Shown: piece by piece, positions 1-7,812 of the stretch | Position numbering within the stretch: position 1 is the stretch's first letter | How the letters are laid out: each line of letters opens with the position of its first letter | Assembly (NCBI GenBank): GCA_021798955.1 | Contig: JAJZBK010000001.1 | Location: forward strand, 62,001 to 126,000 | Source of the DNA: Actinomycetes bacterium | GTDB lineage: Bacteria > Actinomycetota > Acidimicrobiia > Acidimicrobiales > RAAP-2 | Length of the DNA: 64,000 nucleotides | Direction: 5' to 3' | The notes under the pieces: model-generated | What the model saw: the letters and a program-made list of their open reading frames with translations, nothing else | What the model was told of the DNA's origin: nothing | Database searches by the model: none | Position numbers and translations under genes: made by a program

Positions 1-192
1 ACGTTCCAAGTTGGCCAGCACGCCCGGACCGACGTCGAGCAGGACGGCGGCCCGAGCTGACCGGACAAGGTACCCGCTACCGGCGCCACCCGGACCCGGC
101 CAGCTTCCGTCGCACCCGAGCACGAGGACCGTCGGCCCTGACCGGGCCTGGTCGACGAGGCGTTCCGCAGCCCGGTCACCCGACGGCTCCAC
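1..192 (-). CDS. MBL-fold metallo-hydrolase, N-terminal part (cut by window edge)
   Basis: Sixty-four codons are open from a GTG at 192 down to the window edge with no stop. Residues 21-35 (TVLVLGCDGSWPGPG) and the following LLDVGPGVLANL segment match the start of metallo-beta-lactamase-fold hydrolases of the RNase Z-like type. The HxHxDH metal motif would lie beyond the edge and cannot be checked. The gene follows cysM by 8 bases on the same strand, with a GAGG ribosome site near the cysM stop, so it is probably the last gene of the mec-cysO-cysM operon. The substrate is unknown. Confidence 0.75.
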   Translation of the reverse strand, partial: MEPSGDRAAERLVDQARSGPTVLVLGCDGSWPGPGGAGSGYLVRSARAAVLLDVGPGVLANLER

Positions 193-200
193 CGTGTGCC

Positions 201-1148
201 TCAGAAGTAGATGGTGGAGCGAGCCCGCTGCTCGACGACGTCGAGATCGTCCGTCCACGCTCCGGTGGAGAGGTACTTCCAACCGCCGTCAGCCGACACG
301 ACCACGACCACCCCGCCCTCGATCGACGAAGCACATCGGACGGCACCCGCCAGCGCGGCTCCGGTCGAGATGCCGGCGAAGATGCCGACCTCGGTCAGCC
401 GCCGGGTCCATTCGATCGAGTCGAGCGGCTTCACCACTGTCTTGCGGTCGAGCAGCTCGGCACCACCAAGGTTCTCGAAGATCGGCGGGATGTAGCCGTC
501 GTCGAGGCTGCGCAAGCCGTCGACCATCTCCCCTGCCGGGGGCTCGACCGCCCACACCTCGACGGCAGGGTTCTGCTCCTTCAGGTACCGACCGACGCCG
601 AGCAGCGTCCCCGACGTCCCGAGACCGGCAACGAAGTGGGTCACCTCCGGGCAGTCCCGCCAGATCTCCGGTCCTGTGCCGGTGTAGTGGGCCCGAGGGT
701 TGGCGGGGTTGGCGTACTGGTAGAGGAAGCACCACTCGGGGTGCTCCGCGGCCATCGCCCGGGCCAGGCGTACGGCACCGTTCGAGCCCTCCGAGCCGGG
801 CGACTCGACGATCCGGGCCCCCCAGACCTCGAGGAGCTGTCGGCGCTCCGGTGAGACGTTCGACGGCAGCACCACCACGAGCTCGTAGCCCTTCAGCCGG
901 CACACCAGCGCGAGGCCGATGCCGGTGTTGCCCGAGGAGGGCTCGAGCAGGGTCTGACCGGGTGCGAGCACTCCGTCGGCCTCGGCCTGTTCGACCATGG
1001 ACAGCGCGACTCGGTCCTTCACCGACCCACCGGGGTTCTGCCCCTCGAGCTTGACGAGGATCCGGACGTCGGGGTTCGGGCTGAGGGTGCTGACGTCGAC
1101 GATCGGCGTGTTGCCGATGAGCTCGAGCACCGAGCTGTGGGCGGTCAT
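201..1148 (-). CDS. cysM: Cysteine synthase CysM (CysO-dependent type likely)
   Basis: A 315-residue PLP enzyme of the cysteine synthase fold. Lys44 in GGSVKDR is the expected Schiff-base lysine, PSSGNTG (about 70-76) is the substrate loop and GTSGTL (about 176-181) the phosphate-binding loop. Because cysO and mec lie immediately upstream in the mycobacterial order, the likely reaction is the M. tuberculosis CysM one: O-phosphoserine plus CysO thiocarboxylate gives CysO-cysteine. That specificity is inferred from context, and plain O-acetylserine sulfhydrylase remains possible. The ATG at 1148 is preceded by a strong GGGGAGGAGG site. Cytoplasmic. Confidence 0.92.
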   Translation of the reverse strand: MTAHSSVLELIGNTPIVDVSTLSPNPDVRILVKLEGQNPGGSVKDRVALSMVEQAEADGVLAPGQTLLEPSSGNTGIGLALVCRLKGYELVVVLPSNVSPERRQLLEVWGARIVESPGSEGSNGAVRLARAMAAEHPEWCFLYQYANPANPRAHYTGTGPEIWRDCPEVTHFVAGLGTSGTLLGVGRYLKEQNPAVEVWAVEPPAGEMVDGLRSLDDGYIPPIFENLGGAELLDRKTVVKPLDSIEWTRRLTEVGIFAGISTGAALAGAVRCASSIEGGVVVVVSADGGWKYLSTGAWTDDLDVVEQRARSTIYF

Positions 1149-1188
1149 CGCCTCCTCCCCGCTCCGCGTCCGGCCGCGTCTGCCACGC

Positions 1189-1467
1189 TCACGCTCCGCC
1201 GGCCACGGCGGGGAGGATCGACACCTCGTCGTCGTCCTTGACCGGCGTGTCGAGCGCCGACAGGTAGCGCACGTCGTCGTCGTTGAGGTACACGTTCACG
1301 AACCGGTGCAGCGTGCCGTCGTCGCCGACGACCTGGCCCGAGAGCCCCGGGTACGCGGCCGCCAGCGCGTCGAGGACCTCGCCGACGGTGCTTCCCTCGG
1401 CAGTAACGGTCTTCGCTCCTCCGGCATGCGGCCGGAGCACGGTCGGCAGGTGCACGGCGACGGGCAC
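1189..1467 (-). CDS. cysO: CysO, ThiS/MoaD-like sulfur carrier protein
   Basis: A 92-residue ubiquitin-fold sulfur carrier that would hold sulfide as a C-terminal thiocarboxylate for CysM. It aligns end to end with mycobacterial CysO: PTILRPH-like start, HRFVNVYLNDDDVRYL centre, and C-terminal ILPAVAGG. The GTG at 1467 was chosen because the homology starts there and GAGGAGG sits just upstream; a longer reading frame exists but its extra 50 residues look non-coding. One oddity is that the protein ends in GGA, with one alanine after the di-glycine, so the reactive glycine is not terminal until that residue is removed. Flanked by mec and cysM. Confidence 0.9.
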   Translation of the reverse strand: MPVAVHLPTVLRPHAGGAKTVTAEGSTVGEVLDALAAAYPGLSGQVVGDDGTLHRFVNVYLNDDDVRYLSALDTPVKDDDEVSILPAVAGGA

Positions 1468-1597
1468 GGTGTCCTCCTCGGTTCCCTCGGTCCTGCTCGG
1501 CCCGGTGGCACCTTGGGCCACCGCTACCGGCCGAGGCGCCCACGGTACGAGCGGTGGCACCGACCGCACCGGAAAGCTGACCACAGCACTGCAGATT

Positions 1598-2005
1598 CTA
1601 CCGGGGGATGACCACAAGTGGTTCCTCGGTCACCGCGGAGCCTTCGATCCGGTAGCTGCGGACGACCGGTTGGGTGTCCCGCAACGAGACGAGGACATAG
1701 TGCCAGCTGGGGTCCGGTGCCTGGGCGACGTCAGTAGGCGAGGGATAGGCATCGGTGTGCGTATGGGAGTGGAAGACCCCGATGATGGCGTTGCCCGCCG
1801 CCTCGGCGTCGCGGTCGGCGCGAAGGTGGTCACGCGGGTCGACGGTGTAGACCTTGGCCGACGCCGCGGCGTTGCGGGTCGGATAGCACGCCGTCACCTC
1901 GCCCGTCGCAGCCACGCCGCCGAGGAGCCCGCATGCCTCGTCGGGCAGGCCCGAGAGGCAGTGGGCCACCATCTGCTCGTAGCGATCCTGGGTCATCGAG
2001 AGCAT
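1598..2005 (-). CDS. mec: Mec, JAMM/MPN+ zinc peptidase of the CysO pathway
   Basis: A 135-residue M67-family (JAB1/MPN+) metalloprotease. The full JAMM set is present: Glu23, then H79-x-H81-x7-S89-x2-D92 in HSHTHTDAYPSPTD. In M. tuberculosis the homologue cuts CysO-cysteine to release free cysteine and regenerate CysO. First gene of the minus-strand cassette mec-cysO-cysM, with a 130-base gap before cysO. ATG at 2005 is preferred (GAGG close upstream); a second ATG at 1996 is possible. A role in trimming the extra alanine of CysO is an inference. Confidence 0.9.
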   Translation of the reverse strand: MLSMTQDRYEQMVAHCLSGLPDEACGLLGGVAATGEVTACYPTRNAAASAKVYTVDPRDHLRADRDAEAAGNAIIGVFHSHTHTDAYPSPTDVAQAPDPSWHYVLVSLRDTQPVVRSYRIEGSAVTEEPLVVIPR

Positions 2006-2129
2006 GGCCTCACGCTAGAGGAGCCGGCTGGGCTCCTGGGTGGCTCTCGCCCCGGCAGGCACTGGCGGCGCACCCCGACAGGTCTCGGCGACGGTGGCGT
2101 CCGCACGAGCGAGTACGGTCGCCTGTGCG

Positions 2130-2657
2130 ATGAGCGCGGCACGAAAGAGCGACCGGGGCAAGGGCGCAGGCGGGGCGCCAGGGGGACCCCACGGTGACCG
2201 CGTGGTCGCCTCCAACCGGCGCGCCCGGCACGACTACGACATCCTCGAGACGGTCGAGTGCGGGCTCGTGCTCCAGGGATCCGAGGTCAAGTCGCTGCGG
2301 GCCGGCCGGGTCTCCCTCCAGGACACCTACGCTCGGGTCATCGACGGCGAGATGTGGCTCTTCGGGCTGCACATCCCCCCGTACGCCCAGGCCACCGGCT
2401 TCGGAGCCCACGACCCCGATCGCAAGCGCAAGCTCCTGCTCCACCGGCGCCAGATCGACGAGTGGATGGGTCGGACCCAGCAGCAGTCCCTGACCCTGGT
2501 GCCACTGTCGGTGTTCTTCCGCGACGGACGGGCGAAGGTCGAGCTAGCGCTCGCCCGGGGCCGACGCCTCTACGACAAACGTCACGCCATCGCCACTCGG
2601 GACGCAGCCCGTGAAGCAGCCCGTGAGGCGCGCGCCGCCGCCCGTGGCGGGCGCTGA
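2130..2657 (+). CDS. smpB: SsrA-binding protein SmpB
   Basis: A 175-residue OB-fold protein that binds tmRNA and brings it to stalled ribosomes for trans-translation. The core motifs are clear: [39 protein letters not shown] and the [10 protein letters not shown]-like basic stretch, followed by the usual Arg/Ala-rich C-terminal tail that enters the mRNA channel. ATG at 2130 removes about 30 non-homologous residues of the longer open frame. The tmRNA gene follows 167 bases downstream on the same strand, and mec is divergent. Confidence 0.96.
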   Translation: MSAARKSDRGKGAGGAPGGPHGDRVVASNRRARHDYDILETVECGLVLQGSEVKSLRAGRVSLQDTYARVIDGEMWLFGLHIPPYAQATGFGAHDPDRKRKLLLHRRQIDEWMGRTQQQSLTLVPLSVFFRDGRAKVELALARGRRLYDKRHAIATRDAAREAAREARAAARGGR

Positions 2658-2824
2658 GGTCCTGCCGCCGGTCCTGCCTCTGGCAGTTCCACGGCTTGGA
2701 GCTCGGGACGGCCGGCAGCACCGAGGCGGTACCATGGATAAGCCGACGGTACGCCTCCAGCGTTGCCGACGGTGCGTCCTTCGGACGCAGGACCATTCAC
2801 CAGTGCGCCGTCGGCGCAGGACAC

Positions 2825-3171
2825 GGGGGTGACAGGCTTCGACTCCGGTCGTCGAGTTGGGAGAAGCGAGCCGTGGTCTCCGGAGCCACGTTAAAGAGCC
2901 GGAACCAACAACAAACGCCGAGCCTCAGCTCGCGCTCGCTGCCTAAGAACAGCGACGTCCGACCGACCCCAGCCCTGCGGGCCGGATCCGGGCGACATCT
3001 CGCAGGGCTCACCTGACTGCTGCGCCGACGGGCGGACAGGGACACTTCAGTCGGATACGGAGCGGCATCGATGCCGGTGCAGGTGCCGCTCTCGACAATC
3101 TCTCACCGGCTGCGCTCGGAGAAGGCCCAGTGAGAAGCCGGAGGACGCGGGTTCGATTCCCGCCACCTCCA
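2825..3171 (+). ncRNA. ssrA: Transfer-messenger RNA (tmRNA, 10Sa RNA)
   Basis: About 347 bases. The 5' end GGGGGTGACAGGCTTCGAC and the 3' end (GGTTCGATTCCCGCCACCTCC plus A) are the diagnostic ends; GGGGGTG pairs with CACCTCC as a 7-bp acceptor stem with one G-U pair, and CCA is not encoded. The in-frame tag ends in the classic LALAA followed by TAA at 2944. Read back in frame it is EPEPTTNAEPQLALAA, starting at a GAG at 2896. The resume codon is inferred, not proven. Works with SmpB, encoded just upstream. Confidence 0.95.
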
Positions 3172-3192
3172 CGGGATGTAACGAAACGCCAA

Positions 3193-3221
3193 CCGGTGTC
3201 CTCCTGCTAGGTGGGCACCGG
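3193..3221 (+). terminator. Hairpin downstream of tmRNA, probable terminator
   Basis: A 9-bp stem (CCGGTGTCC with GGGCACCGG, one G-U pair) around an 11-base loop, starting 22 bases after the tmRNA end. There is no T-tract, as is common in high-GC actinobacteria. It would separate ssrA from the downstream cluster. Confidence 0.45.
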
Positions 3222-3385
3222 CGGCGCGTTCGGGCCTGGTTTGGCGCTCGGAGTTTCGGTCTCGCAGTCGGCCGGCACCCAGAGGTACGGGAAGGCGTGG
3301 CGACCGGGGGTGATCTCGACCCGGTCGATCAGCTCGCCGATAGAGCCCCGCCACGTGGTGGGAACCCGAGTGTGACCCTCGGTGT

Positions 3386-3411
3386 GCTCAGCTCAAGATC
3401 TCGAGCTGAGC
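3386..3411. other. Perfect 9-bp inverted repeat in the intergenic region
   Basis: GCTCAGCTC and GAGCTGAGC flank an 8-base loop. It lies in the 540-base gap between ssrA and the FAD cluster, about 130 bases ahead of the predicted promoter. It could be a second terminator or a protein-binding site. No gene is seen in 3222-3543. Confidence 0.4.
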
Positions 3412-3543
3412 GTCGTCAGCTTCGCGCGATCGGTTCAGGTCCGTCCCGAGCGCCGAGCCGGCCGTCTGCTGCACGGGGCACGCCGCAGCCGCACAACACA
3501 CGATCGCCATCGTGCGCACGACCGCTGGCACCCTTCGTCACCC

Positions 3544-3585
3544 TTGTCAGTCAACGTAGTGTTCCTTACACTGTGAACCAGTAAG
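3544..3585 (+). promoter_or_regulatory. Sigma-70-type promoter with overlapping operator for the FAD/SCP2 cluster
   Basis: TTGTCA (3544-3549) and TACACT (3567-3572) are separated by exactly 17 bases, so both boxes and the spacing fit a housekeeping promoter. Over the -10 box lies an inverted repeat: CTTAC (3565-3569) and GTAAG (3581-3585), 11 bases apart, with a nested GTTC/GAAC pair. Such TTAC..GTAA sites are typical of TetR-family repressors, but no regulator gene is adjacent. Start of transcription would be near 3579, giving a leader of about 135 bases to the ATG at 3715. Confidence 0.6.
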
Positions 3586-3714
3586 ACAGATTTCGTCTCA
3601 CTAGTGCAGTTCCAGCTCGGCTCGACCGGGATCGTCTCGTGGGCGGTTGTCCGTCCGCACGGGTGGTTCCCGGTGCCGGCCAACAGCTGGCGTTGCCGGG
3701 GAGGGGTGAGCGGC

Positions 3715-5421
3715 ATGCCGGACGAGCGGTTCGACGTCGTGGTCGTCGGCGGTGGGCACAACGGCTCGACCATCGCCGCCTACTTGGCCAAGTGCGGACT
3801 GAGCACGTGCGTGCTCGAAGCTCGCCCCGAGTGCGGCGGCGGACAGGAGAACACCGAGGTCCGCCCGGGGTTCCGGATCGACCCGCACGCCACCTACCTC
3901 TACGGCGGAGCAGCGCCCGGCTTCGAGCAGCTCGAGCTGTGGAAGTACGGGATGCGGATGGTCTACTACCCGTCGATGGCGGGGGTGGTGACGCTCGACG
4001 GGCAGGCCGCCAACCTGGGCTCGCGCTGGCGCCCCGACCTCGCCGCCGCCAGCCTCGGCCGGTACGCGCCAGACGACCAGGGCGGCGCGGGGCGCATGTT
4101 CGACATCCTGGGGGAAGCAGGGGCGCGCGACCTCCTGCGGGCGCTGTTCTGGACCCCACCTCCGCCCGAGGGCGTCGAGCTCGACCCGAAGGACCTCCCC
4201 TGGTGGAAGGTCTTCCGGCAGCGTCTCCCCGAGCTCTGGTTCGACGAGCTGGTGGACATGAACTACCTCGACTTCCTCGACGAGTTCGTCCACTGGGAAC
4301 CGCTCAAGGTGCTGAGCGCCATCGGCGCCTGGTACTGCGGAGCACATCCCGCCTGGGACGGGATGCTCCTACAGGCAATCGGCGGAACGCTCCTCTTCGA
4401 GTACGCGTCGGGGGCGCCACGCGGGGGGATGCACACCTACGCCCACGCCATCATCCGGGCAGCACTGGCCCACGGTGCCCGCGTCATCACCAACGCACCG
4501 GTCGGTGAGATCGTCGTCCGCGACGGGCGGGCGGTCGGCGTGCGGCTCTCGGACCAAGCCGCGGCAGCCGAGAAGATGATCTGGGCCGACAAGGCGGTCA
4601 TCTCGGCCATCGACGTCCAGCACACCTTCCGCTCCCTGATCGGCCGTTCTCACCTCGATCCGTCCTTCCTCCAGCGCATCGACGACATCTCGCTCAAAGG
4701 CGGCAGCCTGTTCGTCATGTCGGTCATCTGCAGGGAGCTCCCTCGTTACCACGGTCGGGCCGATGCCTTCCCCGACGACGTCTACCCCTCCTGCGTGGTG
4801 GCCCCCGGCGACTCCCTCGAGTGGGTGCGCATCCAGACCCGCGACGCCTACTCGACCCGCACCGGCCCCACCGCGCTGGAGCCGGAGCACCTCACCATGA
4901 TGATCTGCACCCACGACGTCTACGACTCGACCCGGACGGTCGAGGGCTTCCATGTCCTCTCGCCGATCTACCTCGAGATGCCACCGCCCGAGTACGACGT
5001 AAACGGCCCCGACGGCATCAACCGGCAGAAGGACGAGATCACCAAGGCCGCCTTGGACCTGCTCGGCCGGCTGGCTCCCAACATGACGGGTGACAACATC
5101 GTCGATGTCTTCGTCAACTCCCCCCAGGACTCCGAGTTCCGCAACACCGGGATGGTGGGCGGCAACTGGTACGGGATCCGCCACTCGGAGGACCAGTGGT
5201 TCGGCAGCCGCCCGCTGCCCGAACTGGGACGGTACCGCACGCCGATCGACGGGCTTTACCTCTGCAACCAGACCTCGCACCCGGGCGGGCTGTGCCTGAT
5301 GGCGGTGCCCTACAACCTCATGCACATGCTCATCGAGGACGGGGTCGCCGAGCCCGGTCCCTGGTGGTACCCCTCCGAGCACTACATCCCCGACACCAGC
5401 CGAATGGGGGTGCGGTCATGA
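3715..5421 (+). CDS. FAD-dependent oxidoreductase, CrtI/PYROXD2-like (paralogue 1 of 4)
   Basis: A 568-residue flavoprotein. The N-terminal Rossmann motif is FDVVVVGGGHNGSTIAAYL (glycines at about 12-17), followed by the second FAD segment EARPECGGGQ. The C-terminal signature of the family is present but altered (LYLCNQTSHPGG, about residue 521). The family includes phytoene desaturases, carotenoid isomerases and PYROXD2; the substrate here is unknown, probably a long hydrophobic molecule. First gene of the cluster: ATG at 3715 behind a GGGGAGGGG site, stop overlapping the next start (ATGA). It is the most divergent of the four copies in the motif regions. Confidence 0.85.
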   Translation: MPDERFDVVVVGGGHNGSTIAAYLAKCGLSTCVLEARPECGGGQENTEVRPGFRIDPHATYLYGGAAPGFEQLELWKYGMRMVYYPSMAGVVTLDGQAANLGSRWRPDLAAASLGRYAPDDQGGAGRMFDILGEAGARDLLRALFWTPPPPEGVELDPKDLPWWKVFRQRLPELWFDELVDMNYLDFLDEFVHWEPLKVLSAIGAWYCGAHPAWDGMLLQAIGGTLLFEYASGAPRGGMHTYAHAIIRAALAHGARVITNAPVGEIVVRDGRAVGVRLSDQAAAAEKMIWADKAVISAIDVQHTFRSLIGRSHLDPSFLQRIDDISLKGGSLFVMSVICRELPRYHGRADAFPDDVYPSCVVAPGDSLEWVRIQTRDAYSTRTGPTALEPEHLTMMICTHDVYDSTRTVEGFHVLSPIYLEMPPPEYDVNGPDGINRQKDEITKAALDLLGRLAPNMTGDNIVDVFVNSPQDSEFRNTGMVGGNWYGIRHSEDQWFGSRPLPELGRYRTPIDGLYLCNQTSHPGGLCLMAVPYNLMHMLIEDGVAEPGPWWYPSEHYIPDTSRMGVRS

Positions 5422-7079
5422 CCAGGGGCGAGCACCGGATCACCGAACCCGAGCTCCGCATCCTCGAGGAGTTCCCCACCCGCAGCACGTTCGACGTCGT
5501 CGTGGTCGGTGGTGGTCCCAACGGGTTGATCGCCGCCGCCTACCTCGCACGGGCCGGCCTGCAAGTAGCCCTGATCGAACGACGTCAGGAGATCGGCGGC
5601 GGACTGTCGACCGAGGAGACGCTGTTCCCCGGCTACTACACGAACCCGCATGCCTTCTACCACATGATGACCGACTATCTGCCGGTGCTCTCCGACTTCG
5701 ACCTGCGGGTGCACGGCCTCTACTTCGTCAAGCCCAATGCCCAGGCGGCCGCCCTCTTCCCCGACGGGACCAGCCTCCTGCTGTGCCACCAGCTCGAGGA
5801 CACGAAGGACTCCCTCGCTACCGTCTCGCCGGCCGACGCCGCTGCCTTCGGGCGGGTGATGCGCACGTGGCGACGGATCGTCGACGACCTGTTGGCGCCG
5901 GGCACCTATCTACCCGCCCTCTCCCCCATCGACATGATCGAGGCGATGGAGCGCACCGACATCGGTCGCGAGGCACTGCGGTTGACCGAGCTCTCTCCCA
6001 TCGAGATCGTGGACGAGACCTTCGACGACGACCGCGTGCGGGCCCTCATGCTCTACGTGTCGTGCATGTGGGGCCTCGATCCTCGCGAGAGCGGGCTCGG
6101 CTTCATGGTCCCGCTCATGATCGACCGGGCCATGAACAAGGCACAGTGCTACGGCGGCTCCCACAAGCTGGCCGGCGCCCTCTCACGCGAGATCCACAAG
6201 GCCGGCGGGATCGTCCTCGACAACGCCGAGGTCACCCGCATCATCGTCGAGCACGGAGCGGTCACCGGCGTGGAGTGCTTCGACGGGCGCGTCCTCGAGG
6301 CCAAAGCCGTGCTCTCCAGTCTGGCCCCACCGCTCACCTTCGGGAAGCTGATCGACCCGGTCGCCGTCCCCGCCGAGCTGATCGAGGCAGCAACCCACTG
6401 GGAGTGGGACAAGTGGTCCTTCTTCACCCTCTCGCTCGCCACCGATACGGTGCCCCGCTACCGAGCCGACGATCCGTGGGTGGACGACGCGTTGATGGTG
6501 TTGCTCGGCTTCGGCACCACCGACGACGTCCTTGCCCACTACGACGCGGTGGCGACCGGCCAGTTGGGATCGGTCCTCGGCGGGCACGCCACCGTCGAGA
6601 CCCGCTACGACCCGACCCTCACCCGTCTACCCGGACATCAGGTGAGCTTCCTGCAGATGCACGCGCCCTACGACGTGGACGGTGGCTGGGACGCCGCCGG
6701 CCCCGACGTGACGGCAGAGCTCCTCGCACTGTGGCGACGCCACTGCGACGGAGTCGAGCCCGAGCACGTACTGCGTCAATCGGTGGAGAGCCCCGTCGAC
6801 ATCGAGACCCGGCTGACCTCGATGGTCCGCGGGTCGATCAAGCATGGGGACTACAACCCGCTGCAGATGGGATCGTTCCGGCCCAATGCCTCGTGTGTGG
6901 CCGGCAGGTCGCCGATCGAGGGCCTCTACCTGTGTGGATCGTCGTCCTACCCAGGTGGACTGGTCATCGGTGGCCCCGGCTACATCGCCGCCGGCTCGGT
7001 GGTCGAGGACCTCGCTGCCGAGCGGTGGTGGCGCACACCTCGCTTCATGGCCCGCTACCAGGAGCAGTACCTGTCATGA
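5418..7079 (+). CDS. FAD-dependent oxidoreductase, CrtI/PYROXD2-like (paralogue 2 of 4)
   Basis: A 553-residue flavoprotein with a 30-residue N-terminal lead, then FDVVVVGGGPNGLIAAAYL (glycines about 31-36), ERRQEIGGGLSTEE, a central GGSHKLAGALSREI segment, and the near-canonical C-terminal motif LYLCGSSSYPGGLVIGGPG (about 505-520). Both ends are coupled by ATGA overlaps, to paralogue 1 upstream and to the repeat-tailed gene downstream, which implies one transcript and coordinated translation. No signal peptide or membrane segment is seen, so it is probably cytoplasmic or peripherally membrane-bound. Desaturase, isomerase or saturase activity cannot be told apart from sequence. Confidence 0.87.
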   Translation: MTRGEHRITEPELRILEEFPTRSTFDVVVVGGGPNGLIAAAYLARAGLQVALIERRQEIGGGLSTEETLFPGYYTNPHAFYHMMTDYLPVLSDFDLRVHGLYFVKPNAQAAALFPDGTSLLLCHQLEDTKDSLATVSPADAAAFGRVMRTWRRIVDDLLAPGTYLPALSPIDMIEAMERTDIGREALRLTELSPIEIVDETFDDDRVRALMLYVSCMWGLDPRESGLGFMVPLMIDRAMNKAQCYGGSHKLAGALSREIHKAGGIVLDNAEVTRIIVEHGAVTGVECFDGRVLEAKAVLSSLAPPLTFGKLIDPVAVPAELIEAATHWEWDKWSFFTLSLATDTVPRYRADDPWVDDALMVLLGFGTTDDVLAHYDAVATGQLGSVLGGHATVETRYDPTLTRLPGHQVSFLQMHAPYDVDGGWDAAGPDVTAELLALWRRHCDGVEPEHVLRQSVESPVDIETRLTSMVRGSIKHGDYNPLQMGSFRPNASCVAGRSPIEGLYLCGSSSYPGGLVIGGPGYIAAGSVVEDLAAERWWRTPRFMARYQEQYLS

Positions 7080-7810
7080 AGATCCGCTCACGGGGCCTCG
7101 GTCGGCGGGAGCTCGAGATGGACCTACGCGAGTTCACCGTCGAGCGCGATGGCACCGGCGTGCTGCTCAAGGGTGTGACCCACGCCCCCATCACCTGGGA
7201 GACCACCGTGTGGGTAGGCCCGCGCGACGTCGGCACCATCCTGCGGATGGCGGCACACCTCTCGATGTTGCGGCTCGGCATGGCCTGGGTGCTGCGTCGG
7301 CCCGACGTGCCCGCCGACGACCGGACCGGCGAGCGCATGGGTCGCGTGCCGGTTACCCCGAAGCCCGCCGCCGGGACCGCTGCCGGGACCGCTGCCGGGA
7401 CCGCTGCCGGGACCGCTGCCGGGACCGCTGCCGGGACCGCTGCCGGGACCGCTGCCGAACCTCCGCCGACTCCGGGCGACAGCACGAGCACCGGCGAGCA
7501 CGCAGGGCCCACCACCGTCGGCGACATCGGCCCCAGACCTACCGATGGTGCCGCCACCGCCCCTGCTGCACCTTCGGCACCCCCGACCGCTGCGGCACCC
7601 CCGACCGCTGCGGCACCCCGGCCTCGACCGCCCCAGTTGGTGCGAGCCGAACCCGCCCCCCGGCCGCCCCGACCGCCCCGACCGCCCCGACCGCCCCGAC
7701 CGCCCCGACCGCCCCGGGCCCCCCGGCCGGAGCGCCCGAGCCCCCGCACTGCTCCTGGCCCCGAGCACGCCGAAGACACCGCCAGTGCTGCCAGCGGGAA
7801 GGAGGCCTGA
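7076..7810 (+). CDS. Protein of unknown function with a folded N-terminus and a long repeat-rich tail
   Basis: A 244-residue protein. Residues 1-90 look folded (charged start, MDLREFTVERDGTGVLLKG, then WETTVWVGPRDVG and a helical RMAAHLSMLRLGMAWVL). I do not recognise this domain. Residues 98-125 are AAGT repeated seven times and 196-213 are RPP repeated six times, within a Pro/Ala/Thr-rich, probably disordered tail that runs to the end. The start overlaps the stop of paralogue 2 (ATGA), and the next gene starts 3 bases after its stop. Its place between two flavoproteins suggests a scaffold, subunit or docking role, which is an inference. Confidence 0.8.
   Translation: MKIRSRGLGRRELEMDLREFTVERDGTGVLLKGVTHAPITWETTVWVGPRDVGTILRMAAHLSMLRLGMAWVLRRPDVPADDRTGERMGRVPVTPKPAAGTAAGTAAGTAAGTAAGTAAGTAAGTAAEPPPTPGDSTSTGEHAGPTTVGDIGPRPTDGAATAPAAPSAPPTAAAPPTAAAPRPRPPQLVRAEPAPRPPRPPRPPRPPRPPRPPRAPRPERPSPRTAPGPEHAEDTASAASGKEA
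7367..7450. repeat. Seven tandem 12-bp units
   Basis: GCCGCCGGGACC-type unit repeated perfectly, encoding AAGT seven times in the protein at 7076-7810. The unit is a multiple of three, so copy-number change would lengthen or shorten the tail without a frameshift. Confidence 0.95.
7661..7714. repeat. Six tandem 9-bp units
   Basis: CGGCCGCCCC-like 9-bp units encoding RPP six times, in frame, in the same tail. A cationic, proline-rich segment of this kind usually forms an extended polyproline-like stretch. Confidence 0.9.
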
Positions 7811-7812
7811 CC

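Noticed and set aside
2658-2824. Promoter of ssrA between smpB and tmRNA
   Set aside because: Several partial -35 and -10 matches exist, but none has good boxes with correct spacing, so no promoter is called.
7367-7714. A CRISPR-like or phase-variable repeat array
   Set aside because: The units are 9 and 12 bp with no spacers, lie inside a coding frame and are multiples of three, so they neither form a CRISPR array nor switch the frame.
6844-7812. An N-terminal extension of the third flavoprotein through the repeat region
   Set aside because: The same frame is open upstream, but the in-frame sequence is Arg/Ser-rich noise, and a good ribosome site sits directly before the GTG at 7813.
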